A stretch of DNA of 64,000 nucleotides from Intestinimonas timonensis (GCF_900626145.1 NZ_LR130817.1:925914-989913); one strand, 5' to 3'. Numbered from the stretch's first letter, positions 42,147 through 51,569 are shown. A program made the numbers and translations. Notes: a model not told the origin generated them from the sequence alone.

Positions 42147-42937
42147 AAACTCTCGCCCTCCTTGCATGAGTAGTCTGGTATGCCCTTTTTAGGGGCTTCC
42201 TTTTTGTCGTTCCCCGCCCATATCCGCAGGGCGGCGGCATAGTTCTGGTAGCTTTTCCCGTTGGCGGCAAGGTAGCGGCTCATTTCCTCGATGAACCGTT
42301 CCAGCCTGTCAGGGTACTCTGCCTGCAACTCGTCGTATTCGGTCTGTGACAGAAAAATATTTCCATATCGGCCATAGGGCGCGGACGGCCCCCCACTCAC
42401 TCCCTTTGTTTGGCTCTCTGTAAGGTTGTTTATAGTAGTTTGGTTAGGGGACGGTTTTCCGACCATCATAAGGTCGGTTTTCTGACCATCAGTAGGACGG
42501 TTTTCCGGCTCTATGAGGGGCGGACTTCCGGCCATCAGTTGGTCTGAAAACTGTACCTGTGGCACTGGCGGTACTTTGACATAAAGCCGGTTCGGTGCGG
42601 AGAAGCCGCCCCGTTCCCGTTCCAACAGCCCCGCCGTGTCCAGTTCATTAAGCGCCCCCTTGATGGTGGTGCTGCCTTTATCCAGTATTTCTGCTATCTC
42701 CGCGATGGGATAGATAATATAAATCCTGCCCTCGTCGTCCAGCCACTTGTTTTTCTGGGAGAGGGTGGAACGGTCTAACAGCAGCGAATACAGCAGCTTG
42801 GCGGTCTGTGAAATCTCCATTTTCAGCAGGAAACGGGGATACGGCAGATAGGCGGGCAGCCGCGTGTCTGCCCTGATATAATCAGCGATAGGATCACCTC
42901 CCTGTGTTCGGGTTGATTTTGGCGTATTGTCACGCAT
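42143..42937 (-). CDS. replication initiator protein A (RepA_N family)
   Basis: 264 residues. N-terminal RepA_N domain: LPAYLPYPRFLLKMEISQTA, LYSLLLDRSTLSQKNKWLDD, GRIYIIYPIAEIAEILDKGS, TTIKGALNELDTAGLLERER. A variable linker and a C-terminal helical domain (LSQTEYDELQAEYPDRLERF, IEEMSRYLAANGKSYQNYAA) that contacts the host replication machinery follow. It allows plasmid-like replication of the circular form of the integrated element. The start at 42937 is chosen from family alignment memory (MRDN...). Confidence 0.9.
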   Translation of the reverse strand: MRDNTPKSTRTQGGDPIADYIRADTRLPAYLPYPRFLLKMEISQTAKLLYSLLLDRSTLSQKNKWLDDEGRIYIIYPIAEIAEILDKGSTTIKGALNELDTAGLLERERGGFSAPNRLYVKVPPVPQVQFSDQLMAGSPPLIEPENRPTDGQKTDLMMVGKPSPNQTTINNLTESQTKGVSGGPSAPYGRYGNIFLSQTEYDELQAEYPDRLERFIEEMSRYLAANGKSYQNYAAALRIWAGNDKKEAPKKGIPDYSCKEGESL

Positions 42938-43009
42938 TAAAACGCCGTTTCCGGGGGAAAAGGATAAATGTATCGCGTACCCTTTGACACCCACGAAAAA
43001 AGCCTTGAT

Positions 43010-43396
43010 TTATGCGGGTTTGAAAGGCTCTAAAGCTTGACATCTCTGCCTTTGTTTCCGCTTTCTCTCGGCGGCTTTGATTTTCTTCATGCGCCCGGCG
43101 CAGTCGGGGCAGTATTTTCCCCGGTTGGATTTGGGGACAAAGGCCGCCCCGCAGACGGCACACCGTTTCCGGCTTCCCCGGCACAAGAGGGCTGCGGCCA
43201 GCTCCCCGTCAAGGGGCAGGACAGCCACACGGAACCAGTGGCACATGAGGGAAAAGGAAATGCTCTGGACGCACACGCAAGGCTCCCCGTCGTCCAATAG
43301 CAGGCAGTTCCCCTCATCGTAGTTACAGCACTCATGTACCAGCCGCCGCGCCCGCCGGTGCTGGCGGTAGTCCATGTGGGGCAGGTTATCGCTCAT
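43010..43396 (-). CDS. cysteine-rich VLP domain protein
   Basis: 128 residues. The Cys-rich part HECCNYDEGNCLLLDDGEPC and the zinc-ribbon CAVCGAAFVPKSNRGKYCPD match the Cys_rich_VLP family encoded between relaxase and repA in gut Firmicutes elements. The function is unknown, possibly a zinc-binding regulator. It overlaps the relaxase gene end by 11 nt. Confidence 0.85.
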   Translation of the reverse strand: MSDNLPHMDYRQHRRARRLVHECCNYDEGNCLLLDDGEPCVCVQSISFSLMCHWFRVAVLPLDGELAAALLCRGSRKRCAVCGAAFVPKSNRGKYCPDCAGRMKKIKAAERKRKQRQRCQALEPFKPA

Positions 43397-45020
43397 GGCT
43401 CTGCTCCTTTCTGCGGTGCGGCTCGTCCCGGCGCAAAATCTGGTCGATGTTCCGCTTGACGGTCTGCAACTCCTTGAACCGCTGTTTCTGTTCGTGATAG
43501 GTGTTATACAGGCCGTCTTTCTCGGAGATAAGCTGCTCGATCTCGGCCTGCAACGCTTTCCGGGCGGGCAGCTTGGTAATGCCATGCGCCTTGAAATACC
43601 GGGCTGCTGCGTCGGCTATGATAAAATCGCTCTCATGGGCCTGCCGGTATGCGGCGCGGGCTTTCTCGGATTTCTGTGCCCGCAGCCCGTCGCGGGCGGC
43701 CTTGGTCTGGGCGTAGGCCAACACCTGCCGCTGCAACTTCTTTTTCCCTTGCAGCTTCGTTTCCAGTGCTTTCAGTTCGCCGCTGGTCTGGCGCATTTTC
43801 TGATAGGCGGTGTCAACGGCGGCTTCTAACTGCTCCGGGGAAGTAAAGCCGTATTGCTGGTAGACGGACAGCGTTTTGGCGGCCTGCTTCAGATTGTGTA
43901 TCTTCGCCCAGCGTTCATAGCCCCGGCCTTTGCCCTCGGCCATTTTCTGCTCAATGTCCACAAGCCGCTGCACTCCGTCCTGTTTCGGGGCGGCTATCTC
44001 GGCTCTGGCAACCTGCAAGCGGTCTTTTATGGTGCGTGGGGGATCGGGGGATCTGGCTGGCGCTTCGGCTGCTCTGGCGGCGTTTTGCTCTAAAACGGCA
44101 AAGACAGCGGCGCGGTCAAAATCGTCGCCCAGCTTCCGGGCGGTAATTGGCTTTGTCCTGTCCGGCGTGAGGTAGGAAAGCCGCCCCCGGCTCTCCTTGA
44201 CGGTCACACCCTCCTGCAGCAACAGAGAGGAAAACTCGTCAAAGCTGGCGGCGGTGGCAAGGGCTTTCCGTAGGGTCTGCCGCAGCTTCTCCTTGTTCGT
44301 TTCAAACTTGGTCTGCCGGGGCGTGATACTATCGGCAATCATGGGGGCGTTCTGCTTGTCCAGCGCGGCCTGTCCCTTTTTCTGCGCCCAATACTCCCGG
44401 TCGGTGACGCGGTTCTTGCTGCCGTTCAAGAGGTCGATTTGATAAAGCCCCTCCCGGTGGCACATCTCCATGACTTCGGATTTGAAGTAGCGCAGGGCAG
44501 CGTCGGTACATCGGTGCTTGCAGCCGACTTTCGTATCGGCCGGCCTGTCCATGTAGGGCAGGAACGGCACTTCCTCAATCCGCAGGCTGTTTATGACGAT
44601 ATGCACATGAATGTTGCCGCTGTGGTTATGCCCGTCCGGGTGGGTGCAGACAAGGGCCTGGTGGCCGGGAAAATGCTCTTTACAGAATTGTTCCCCCAAC
44701 GCCTGCGCCCGGTCTACGGTCAGGCCGTTGTCCGGCCCGTCCCGCGGGTCAAAGCTGATGATGTAGTGGTGGCTTTTCACATCTTCCCGCCGCTGGTTTT
44801 TCTGATAGCGGAGATTGGCCCGCATACACGCAACGGCAAAATCCTCCCCGTCGCAGTTCAGCGTGGACAGCCGGTAGTCCTCGCGGGGGATAAGCCTGCC
44901 GGTTTCATCAAGGACGGGCTTCATGGTAAACTCGTCATGCTCAAAGAGAAGATATTGCTCGGCGGCTCCGTAGTCGGCGTTTTTAGAGTTGATATGCTTG
45001 AGTGTTGCCAACCGCGTCAC
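43386..45020 (-). CDS. MobP-type relaxase
   Basis: 544 residues. The N-terminal relaxase domain has KSHHYIISFDPRDG and the histidine triad HNHSGNIHVHIVINSLRIEE. It nicks the element at oriT and leads the strand into the recipient. The C-terminal ~250 residues are coiled coil (LEAAVDTAYQKMRQTSGELK, YHEQKQRFKELQTVKRNIDQ). The start is a GTG at 45020 inside the mobC gene, so translation is coupled. No coupling protein or type IV secretion gene is present; the element must use a helper conjugation system. Confidence 0.92.
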   Translation of the reverse strand: MTRLATLKHINSKNADYGAAEQYLLFEHDEFTMKPVLDETGRLIPREDYRLSTLNCDGEDFAVACMRANLRYQKNQRREDVKSHHYIISFDPRDGPDNGLTVDRAQALGEQFCKEHFPGHQALVCTHPDGHNHSGNIHVHIVINSLRIEEVPFLPYMDRPADTKVGCKHRCTDAALRYFKSEVMEMCHREGLYQIDLLNGSKNRVTDREYWAQKKGQAALDKQNAPMIADSITPRQTKFETNKEKLRQTLRKALATAASFDEFSSLLLQEGVTVKESRGRLSYLTPDRTKPITARKLGDDFDRAAVFAVLEQNAARAAEAPARSPDPPRTIKDRLQVARAEIAAPKQDGVQRLVDIEQKMAEGKGRGYERWAKIHNLKQAAKTLSVYQQYGFTSPEQLEAAVDTAYQKMRQTSGELKALETKLQGKKKLQRQVLAYAQTKAARDGLRAQKSEKARAAYRQAHESDFIIADAAARYFKAHGITKLPARKALQAEIEQLISEKDGLYNTYHEQKQRFKELQTVKRNIDQILRRDEPHRRKEQSHER

Positions 45021-45381
45021 CTACTTTCTTGAGGACTTCATACTTGAGGACGGCAAGGTCGGATATGGCGGCGCGTACCTCGCCGGAAAGGGTGTTGTAG
45101 GGTACGCCGTATTCGTTCAGATACCGGGCAATCTGATTGAGGTTGCCGCCGATCCTGCCGTACTCGGCTGTCAGCTTCCCGACAGCGGAAAGCAACTCGT
45201 CATTGACCGACGACACATGGACAACCGGGCGTATGGTCGCCCGCCGTATCGCCTGCCGGAGAAATTCGGACTGGCTGATACCATAGGGCGCAAGCCGCGC
45301 TGTGAAGTCGGCATACTCATCTTCGGACAGCCGGGTTTTCACAACGCGGCTGCGGTGGGGCGTGTTGTATTTCTTTCGCAT
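44983..45381 (-). CDS. MobC-family relaxosome accessory protein
   Basis: 132 residues. The N-terminal ribbon-helix-helix-like part (RVVKTRLSEDEYADFTARLA, GISQSEFLRQAIRRATIRPV) and the conserved YGRIGGNLNQIARYLNEYGV of MobC proteins assist strand opening at oriT. GGAGG precedes the ATG at 45381. It overlaps the relaxase start by 38 nt. Confidence 0.9.
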   Translation of the reverse strand: MRKKYNTPHRSRVVKTRLSEDEYADFTARLAPYGISQSEFLRQAIRRATIRPVVHVSSVNDELLSAVGKLTAEYGRIGGNLNQIARYLNEYGVPYNTLSGEVRAAISDLAVLKYEVLKKVGDAVGNTQAYQL

Positions 45382-45805
45382 GGTGTGACCTCCTTTCTCG
45401 CCCGTAAGGGCGCATGAGCAGGGTTTGGGGAAGGCACTCCCCAACAAGTTTCCCGCGAGGGGCAAAACTGCAGAATTGCGGATTTTGGCACCGTGGTAGA
45501 AACTTGCTCTCCGTGACTGCAAACTTTCTCTCACTTCCGTCCGCCACTTTTTTGGAAAACTGCAACCACAAAAGTTTGTTTCTCTTTTTCTGCTACTACT
45601 AATCCTGTAAAGGGCATTCCTGCCCGCTTTCGCTAAAATGACACCGGACGCAGTGGTTTCTACCCGGTGTTGGAGAAATCCTTTCTCTTTGCCCTCTACT
45701 ACGGGTAAATGCTCCAAATGCCAAACACCAGGGCAGAAAAATTCCCTCCTCGCTTACTACTACAACCGGCAGGGGGCAAAATGGCCGGGAGCGGAGCCGG
45801 ACAAC
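45382..45805. other. probable oriT region
   Basis: A gene-free stretch immediately upstream of mobC. TTGGGGA (45425-45431) and TCCCCAA (45438-45444) form an inverted repeat 44 bases from mobC, the usual layout of an origin of transfer in MobP elements. A second imperfect repeat lies at about 45462-45482. The nick site is not identifiable by eye. Confidence 0.55.
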
Positions 45806-45840
45806 AAAAAAAGCAGTAAATCTTTTTCAAGACTTACTGC
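45806..45840 (-). terminator. terminator of the sigma/HTH gene pair
   Basis: A 12-bp stem with one mismatch (45813-45824 with 45829-45840) followed on the minus strand by seven T. Confidence 0.85.
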
Positions 45841-45878
45841 TTTCGCTGGCCGCGTCGGTGGCGGCTGGTATTCAGTTT

Positions 45879-46091
45879 TTATGACTTGTCCGGTGGTTCG
45901 TCAAGCCGGAACTTGAATTGACAGTCAATTAACCGCTGCTTTACATAGTCCTCCACCTCGGCGTTGACCTGCCCGTTCACTTTTGAGAAATAGCGGATAT
46001 ATCCGGCGTAGTGGAGCAGGACAGCGTTCACGGCTTCTGGGTCGCCCTCACGGGCTTTGAGGATTGTTTCATAGGGGAGAAGTCTACTCAT
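45879..46091 (-). CDS. conjugative-transposon-type HTH_16 protein
   Basis: 70 residues: LLPYETILKAREGDPEAVNA, VLLHYAGYIRYFSKVNGQVN and VEDYVKQRLIDCQFKFRLDE. This is the small helical protein that accompanies the Tn916-type sigma-like gene and is similar to sigma region 2. It overlaps the end of the sigma gene by 8 nt. The pair probably controls element genes. Confidence 0.82.
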   Translation of the reverse strand: MSRLLPYETILKAREGDPEAVNAVLLHYAGYIRYFSKVNGQVNAEVEDYVKQRLIDCQFKFRLDEPPDKS

Positions 46092-46506
46092 ACCGGCTCA
46101 CCCCCATTTCTTCGCGTAGCCGCTGCAAGGCAAGCTGGATATGCCGCCCCGCTGTGCTGCGTGACCGGCCAATACACGCGCCGATCACGCGCTGCGGCTG
46201 GCGCAGAAAGTAATAGCGCAGGATTTCTTCCCGCGTCTGCTCCGGCAAAACAGAGATCGCGTCGGCAAGGGCGGCGTTGCAGAGCAGGACGGTCTGACCG
46301 CAGACGGTAAATGGGTATTCCTCGTCCGGCTCCGACGCGGCAAACTGGACAAACTTCTCGTTCATCAGATAGTCAAGGGAAACTTGCCGTTCCCATTGCC
46401 GTTTAAGCTTCAAAATCTTGTCCAAGGCGGCACAGCGGATAACAGTCTTGCAAAAGGCGTTGTACCTGCGCTGGATATATTCTTGATAGGCTATCTGGTC
46501 GGTCAT
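46084..46506 (-). CDS. sigma-70-like factor of conjugative transposons
   Basis: 140 residues: YIQRRYNAFCKTVIRCAALD ... LPEQTREEILRYYFLRQPQR, IGRSRSTAGRHIQLALQRLR. The C-terminal HTH is region-4-like while region 2 is degenerate, as in the Tn916 Orf7-type regulators. The start at 46506 has AAGGGGAA upstream. The gene is coupled to the HTH_16 gene. Confidence 0.82.
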   Translation of the reverse strand: MTDQIAYQEYIQRRYNAFCKTVIRCAALDKILKLKRQWERQVSLDYLMNEKFVQFAASEPDEEYPFTVCGQTVLLCNAALADAISVLPEQTREEILRYYFLRQPQRVIGACIGRSRSTAGRHIQLALQRLREEMGVSRYE

Positions 46507-46677
46507 GGAAATTCCCCTTTCTGAATAATAGTGCGGGGCGGTGGCACTTCTTGCTGTCGCCCCTTGATTGCCTACCAGCAAAGGCGGGCGGGGCTGTCAA
46601 CGGCTGCGCATATGCGCCGTTCATCTTGACCGTTGACTGGCTCGGCTGGGTTTGCTATTTACCCGACAAACTTGAAT

Positions 46678-47445
46678 TTATTTTAAGCTATCACGTTTTA
46701 CCTTCTTAAGCCTTACTATCATTACCATAGGAATTTCTTTGTTGGTTTTAAAACATTCTTCATAAAATCCATCAATGACAAATCCAGCTCTAAAACAAAG
46801 GTTAAAAATATCTTGTATGGAACGATGATAATAAATCTGCTCTTTCGGTTGCCCTTCAATCGCTATATCATAGTAACTGTGCGGTGTCATATATTTTTCA
46901 GTCAACGTGACAAAACAAGGGTGTTGCGTTGCAAAGACAAAAATTCCGCTTTCCTGCAACAGTTCATAAACAGCCATAAGAAGTGGTTCAATATCCGTAA
47001 TATCCATAATTGCCATATTAGAAACTGCTTTCGTAAAGGCTCGATTTCTTTTTAATTCTAATATACTTTTTCTATCGGTCGCATCCGCCACACAAAATTC
47101 AATTTGTTTTGCATATTGTGATTGCCGTCTTTTAGCCAATTCTATCATTTTTTTGCTGTAATCAAAAGCGACAACCGAAGCGCCTCTTTGTGCAAGATAC
47201 GAAGAATAATTTCCATTGCCACACGCAATATCCAAAATGTAATCCGCAGGATTAGGAGATAGAAGTTCCGTTACTTTGGGACGCACTACCTCTCTGTGAA
47301 ATTCATTAGATTCGTCACCCATTGCATTATCCCAAAATTGTGCGTTCTCCTCCCAGATTTTTTTACTTTCCTCTGTTCCCATGTTCTCTCCCACTCCCCA
47401 AATTTGCTTTTTTGCTTCCATTAAATCTTCCTTACTATATTCCAT
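46678..47445 (-). CDS. class I SAM-dependent methyltransferase
   Basis: 255 residues. Motif I VLDIACGNGNYSS appears as YILDIACGNGNYSSYLAQRG, with acidic GASVVAFDYSKKMIELAKRR and the post-motif FVFATQHPCFVTLTEKYMTP. The substrate is unknown. GGAGGG precedes the ATG at 47445. A methyltransferase gene of this type immediately downstream of tet(W) is a recurring arrangement in gut mobilizable elements. Its lower GC suggests it came in with the resistance gene. Confidence 0.85.
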   Translation of the reverse strand: MEYSKEDLMEAKKQIWGVGENMGTEESKKIWEENAQFWDNAMGDESNEFHREVVRPKVTELLSPNPADYILDIACGNGNYSSYLAQRGASVVAFDYSKKMIELAKRRQSQYAKQIEFCVADATDRKSILELKRNRAFTKAVSNMAIMDITDIEPLLMAVYELLQESGIFVFATQHPCFVTLTEKYMTPHSYYDIAIEGQPKEQIYYHRSIQDIFNLCFRAGFVIDGFYEECFKTNKEIPMVMIVRLKKVKRDSLK

Positions 47446-47495
47446 TGTTACCCTCCATAACTTCTGATTGTTGCCGTCTTGACGATTATGTATCT

Positions 47496-49415
47496 TTACA
47501 TTACCTTCTGAAACATATGGCGCACCTTGTCCAGGCGGCTGTTTGGACGGCGGGGCTGGATGACCGGCTGACCGACAGCGGCCTGATATCCTTTCAGCTC
47601 TGTAAGGCATACGCTCCGCCCGTTGGTGTAAAAGGCCAGATCAGTACGGTATGCCTGTATACAGCGGGCGGGAATCTCGCCAGTAAAGACAACTTCATCC
47701 TTTTTTACCTGGGCCGTTTCGATGGTGGCACAGTATTTCGGTGCATCATGATAAGCCCTGGAAAGGTATTCCTGGGGCGCATAGAGGATGAAGGAGAGAT
47801 AAGGTTCCAGCAGCTGCGTCCCCGATTCCTTCAATGCCTGTTCCAATACAATCGGGGCCAATGAGCGGAAGTCCGCCGGCGTGCTGACCGGACTGTAATA
47901 AAGCCCGTATTCAAAGCAAATCTTACAGTCCGTTACGTTCCAGCCGAACAAGCCCTGCTCCAGCCCGTAACGGATACCATCCCTGACAGCGTTTTGAAAA
48001 CTCTGGTTCAAGTATCCCAGCGAAACCCGGCTCTCGTATTGTACACCGGAGCCAAGCGAGAGTGGTGTAACAGACAGTCCTATGGATGCCCAAAACGGGT
48101 TGGGCGGCACCTCGATATGGATGGTGTGGCTGGCTGCTTTGAGCGGCCGCTCCATATAAATGACGGAGGGTTCCTTTACCACTGTTTCAAGCTTGTATTT
48201 TTCCGACAGCAAAGCGGAAACAACCTCCAACTGCACCCGGCCCAAAAAAGAAAGAATGATCTCATGGGTGATGGAATCCACTTCGCAACGCAAAAGCGGG
48301 TCAGTATCCGCAAGTTGCGTAAGAGCGTCCAGCAGCCGTTCTCTTTGCGCTGCCGTTTTCGGCGCAATCGTCGTCCGCAGCATGGGGAGGGGGTCCTCGC
48401 GCCACCTTTTACGAGGGAGCCGGGTTTGGTCCCCTAATACATCGTTTAACCTCACGCTGTCGCTGGGAAGGATAACAATTTCACCCTGATAAGCGGTGTC
48501 TGTCCGAACAATTTCCCCTTTGGATGGAATACGCATCTCTGTGATTTTCAGCTTTTCTCTCCCGGCCAGGGCCACCGTATCCCGCAGGCGCAGCGTTCCG
48601 CTGTATAACCGTAGATAGACACGCCGCTGGCCGCAATCGGTGTACTCAACCTTGAAAACGCTGCCGCATAGGGCGGCGCCCCCCTGTTCCCCAATCGGTT
48701 GGAACAGCCCTGTCACCGCATCCATCAACGGTTGAATGCCAAGGCCATTTTTGGCGCTGCCATGATAGACTGGGAACAGGGAGGCGTCTTGAACCCGCTG
48801 CTGTTCCTCCCGCGCAAGTTTTTCCCGGCTGATTGGTTCTCCTGCGATATACTTTTCCAATAATTCATCGTTATTTTCGATGACCGCATCCCATGCTTCT
48901 ATGTCGGTATTTTCCTCCAGGACTATTTCCGGGGACAGCGACACCGTCTGCTTGATGATAATATCGGCGGAGAGCTTATCCCGAACAGACTGAACCACGC
49001 TCTGCAAATCAACGCCAGCCTGGTCGATCTTGTTGATAAAGATAACGGTGGGAATGTTCATTTTCCGCAGGGCATGGAACAGAATACGGGTCTGGGCCTG
49101 CACGCCATCTTTAGCGGAGATCACCAAGATGGCCCCATCTAAAACAGCCAAAGAGCGGTACACCTCCGCCAAAAAATCCATGTGGCCGGGCGTATCCACA
49201 ATGTTAACTTTACATCTGTGCCACTGGAAGGAAGTGACTGCCGCTTGAATGGTAATCCCACGCTGCCGCTCCAAAAACATGGTGTCCGTCCTCGTTGTCC
49301 CTTTTTCGACGCTCCCCGGTTCTGAAATGGCTCCGCTGGCATATAGCAGGCTCTCCGTCAAGGTCGTCTTTCCAGCGTCTACATGGGCAAGAATTCCAAT
49401 ATTGATTATTTTCAT
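47496..49415 (-). CDS. tet(W): tetracycline resistance ribosomal protection protein Tet(W)
   Basis: 639 residues, an EF-G-like GTPase that removes tetracycline from the ribosome. G1 [14 protein letters not shown] (residues 9-22), G3 [11 protein letters not shown]4 FINKIDQAG, then EF-G domains III-V. The opening [20 protein letters not shown], with [20 protein letters not shown], and the total length match Tet(W) rather than Tet(M)/(O)/(32), which begin [20 protein letters not shown]. The gene is full length. It is preceded by a short leader peptide and attenuator. Confidence 0.93.
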   Translation of the reverse strand: MKIINIGILAHVDAGKTTLTESLLYASGAISEPGSVEKGTTRTDTMFLERQRGITIQAAVTSFQWHRCKVNIVDTPGHMDFLAEVYRSLAVLDGAILVISAKDGVQAQTRILFHALRKMNIPTVIFINKIDQAGVDLQSVVQSVRDKLSADIIIKQTVSLSPEIVLEENTDIEAWDAVIENNDELLEKYIAGEPISREKLAREEQQRVQDASLFPVYHGSAKNGLGIQPLMDAVTGLFQPIGEQGGAALCGSVFKVEYTDCGQRRVYLRLYSGTLRLRDTVALAGREKLKITEMRIPSKGEIVRTDTAYQGEIVILPSDSVRLNDVLGDQTRLPRKRWREDPLPMLRTTIAPKTAAQRERLLDALTQLADTDPLLRCEVDSITHEIILSFLGRVQLEVVSALLSEKYKLETVVKEPSVIYMERPLKAASHTIHIEVPPNPFWASIGLSVTPLSLGSGVQYESRVSLGYLNQSFQNAVRDGIRYGLEQGLFGWNVTDCKICFEYGLYYSPVSTPADFRSLAPIVLEQALKESGTQLLEPYLSFILYAPQEYLSRAYHDAPKYCATIETAQVKKDEVVFTGEIPARCIQAYRTDLAFYTNGRSVCLTELKGYQAAVGQPVIQPRRPNSRLDKVRHMFQKVM

Positions 49416-49449
49416 GTGATTGTCCTCCCTTTACAGCCCCAAAGGGCAT

Positions 49450-49486
49450 AAAAATCCCCAGCAGTAAAATACTTTTACCACTGGGG
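49450..49486 (-). terminator. attenuator hairpin in the tet(W) leader
   Basis: A CCCCAG...CTGGGG hairpin with an inner TAAAA/TTTTA pairing (49486-49456), followed by ATTTTT on the minus strand, lies between the leader peptide and tet(W). Ribosome behaviour on the leader peptide is expected to decide between termination and read-through, as in the Tn916 tet(M) leader. Confidence 0.85.
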
Positions 49487-49519
49487 ATTATAAGTTGCGG
49501 ACATACACATATACAGCAT
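49475..49519 (-). CDS. tet(W) leader peptide
   Basis: A 14-codon frame, MLYMCMSATYNPQW, whose last codons form the first arm of the attenuator hairpin. It is nearly the same as the leader peptide described for tet(M). Tetracycline-slowed ribosomes on it would favour expression of the resistance gene. Confidence 0.8.
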   Translation of the reverse strand: MLYMCMSATYNPQW

Positions 49520-50055
49520 ACACCTGTTTGTGATTGCTGTTTTTGGGGATATGTCAAAATTGATAAGGCAAAAGTATTCTTAAATTGGGTACAAAAAACT
49601 AAGCCCCTACAAAAGGAGCTATCATAATCCTTTGTTCCCACTATTTGATTATAGTTTTATTTAAGAATACCTTGCCGCATATTTTTTACTCCTTTTCTGA
49701 ATTAAATCATTGTATCACATCAGTTTTAGGAAAGCAAGTACCTAAAAGAAATTTTTCTTCCCCTTATATGTAACAATCATACCGGCTTCCTAGCGTTCAG
49801 AATGTTTTCTGCTGTCTGCTGTGGTGTTTGGTTGGAATTGTCCAACCAAAAGCCGATCCGTGGTGTTGTCTGCATTTTACTAAATACAAATTCAATGTAT
49901 ACAGAAAGATATAAGGAGTGGGAGGGATTCCGCCGTAGTTGGCATTGTAGGAAAATCCAAAAGTTTAGATTTTCCCACAATGCTTATCTTTTGGTCTTTG
50001 GTTCGGAATAGTGTAGTGCTGGCGGTCTATCTCTTGTTTTCGGTTGCTTGCTTCC
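49520..50055. other. upstream region of tet(W) and element junction
   Basis: No supported gene. GTATTCTTAAAT (49574-49585) and ATTTAAGAATAC (49659-49670) are 12-bp perfect inverted arms bracketing the likely promoter region. A tgtcaa (49553-49558) is a possible minus-strand -35 box. From about 49780 the sequence changes character; the right end of the tet(W) element probably lies here. Confidence 0.5.
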
Positions 50056-50172
50056 TTACCGTACATGAGCATTCGCGCCGGGGTTGTCGTTGCCGTAACC
50101 TTCCAGCAGGTTGATGACACCCCAGATGCCGAGACCAGCGCCGAGGGCGATAACGAGGGTCTGAAGAACGGT
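50056..50172 (-). pseudogene. Maff2-family conjugation membrane protein, internal fragment
   Basis: 38 codons: TVLQTLVIALGAGLGIWGVI, NLLEGYGNDNPGAN. This is the hydrophobic core of the Maff2 proteins of gut Firmicutes conjugative elements. The start codon is missing on one side (junction with a RepA fragment at ~50175) and the true C-terminus on the other. It shows that a full conjugative element once lay here. Confidence 0.75.
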
Positions 50173-50174
50173 GA

Positions 50175-50479
50175 TAGTTTGGGGGCTTGACCATGCAGAG
50201 AATGAGCTTTGGAAGCAGCCTCCAGACCCGGTACTGGAAGCCGTAGCAAAGATCGTATCCTCCGAGAACCGTGAATGGGAAGGGAGTCCTACGGAGCTGG
50301 CCCAGGTGATTCAGACTGATATGGCGGTAAACCGGCTTACCAAGCATCTGAATGTGAATGCCAGCCGATTGCTGGAAGAACATCAGGTGAAATATGAGTA
50401 CAAAATTAAACACGAAGGGCGGCGTATCCGGCTGATTTACATGGTGGTGGAAGCACCTGCGTTTGAAGTAATCGGGTAA
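50175..50479 (+). pseudogene. RepA-like ATPase, C-terminal fragment (second copy)
   Basis: About 100 codons (GLDHAENELWKQPPDPVLEA ... VVEAPAFEVIG) closely matching the end of the fragment at 26351-26959. The identity starts at TAGTTT (26655/50175). Everything upstream of that point is replaced by the Maff2 fragment. Confidence 0.8.
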
Positions 50480-50480
50480 A

Positions 50481-50556
50481 GCGCGACGCTCGCAACGGTC
50501 GCGACGGTGTTTTGAGTGGTACTCCCAGCACCGTTGCGACCGTCGCAACCGTCGCG
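50481..50556. repeat. GC-rich compound inverted repeat (second copy)
   Basis: Same structure and almost the same sequence as 26961-27036, again just behind a RepA stop codon. Conservation between the copies in non-coding DNA argues for a function or for recent duplication. The following 350 bases to 50908 are gene-free and resemble 27140-27410. Confidence 0.7.
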
Positions 50557-50908
50557 GAAAGGAAAAACCGTGGAGGTATTTTGCCACCCCGGCTTCCAAG
50601 GGACATAGTAAAAGGGGGGAGCGATTCACGTACCCCTATGCTCCAAAACGGGGTACTAGGTACAGACGAAAAAGCGTTCGGAGAACGCGCAGCCACAGAA
50701 TGAAATTCTGTGTTCAGAAGGGGCTTGGGGGCATTGCCCTCAACAAGCAGACGGCAGGAAATGTGAGTGTGTATTAACACTCGCATTGCTTGCCGGATTT
50801 GTGTGTGGCTATCCACACGCATTGCTTGCGGATAACTAAAACAACCGAAGCAGCCTTTGTGCCGCTGCGGAAAACTAATTGAAATTTAAGCATTGGGAGG
50901 TAACGAAT

Positions 50909-51154
50909 ATGAGAAAGATTTTGTTCTGTGAGTTTAACCTGGACACCGCCTGCGTGGAGCTGCGTATGGATGACGGAACGCTACTCTCCATCAACTGCAC
51001 TGCCGTGGAGAACGAGGTGGCAAACAGTATGTACCAGCAGTCAGAACTGGACTGGCTGATCTATAACGATCCGCTGGCCTATGCCAAACTGATTTTGAAT
51101 GGGACCCCTGAATTATATCTAAAAGCAGTAACACAGAAAACTCCGTTAGATTGA
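50909..51154 (+). CDS. DUF6061-type small protein, copy 2
   Basis: 81 residues, MRKILFCEFNLDTACVELRM ... AVTQKTPLD, about 80% identical to the protein at 27411, with the same upstream GGGAGG. A terminator follows. The role is unknown. Confidence 0.75.
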   Translation: MRKILFCEFNLDTACVELRMDDGTLLSINCTAVENEVANSMYQQSELDWLIYNDPLAYAKLILNGTPELYLKAVTQKTPLD

Positions 51155-51164
51155 TGGCAAAGAA

Positions 51165-51213
51165 AATCCGCCAGAAGCAGCACTCTAAAGGGTGCGCCTC
51201 TGACGGATTTTTT
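51165..51213 (+). terminator. terminator behind the second DUF6061 gene
   Basis: AAATCCG...CGGATTT with inner pairing, followed by six T. It also lies at the end of the convergent XRE gene. Confidence 0.85.
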
Positions 51214-51526
51214 ACATCTTATCAATCAAAGCAAATACAACGGCCTGCTGTTCTTCACTTAGTCTTGACCAGCGTTCCAGAAGTTTTTTCTGCGCCTCAG
51301 TCAAGGAAACAGGTGCATCTCCTTCTGCAAACAGCTGAGACAGCGTAATACCAAAAGCTGTGCAGATTTTCTCCAGAGATGGAATGGTCGGAACCATGTT
51401 CTTACGATACCACGAGGAGATCGTGGATTGCGGTAAACCGGAGCGTTCTGCAAGCTGATACTCTGTCCAGCCCCGTTCCTCCCGATACGCGGTTATAACC
51501 GAGAGAATATCCTTCACCTGCATCAC
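51212..51526 (-). CDS. XRE regulator divergent to the SLOG gene
   Basis: 104 residues. HTH: ILSVITAYREERGWTEYQLA, SGLPQSTISSWYRKNMVPTI, FGITLSQLFAEG, with a short C-terminal helix (WSRLSEEQQAVVFALIDKM). It is divergent from the SLOG-family gene across ~107 bases holding a promoter and an ATCGTA-type inverted repeat, so it probably represses that gene. Confidence 0.82.
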   Translation of the reverse strand: MMQVKDILSVITAYREERGWTEYQLAERSGLPQSTISSWYRKNMVPTIPSLEKICTAFGITLSQLFAEGDAPVSLTEAQKKLLERWSRLSEEQQAVVFALIDKM

Positions 51527-51569
51527 TCCTTTGCTTGTGTTCTTCGTAAATTATACTTTGATAAATCGT

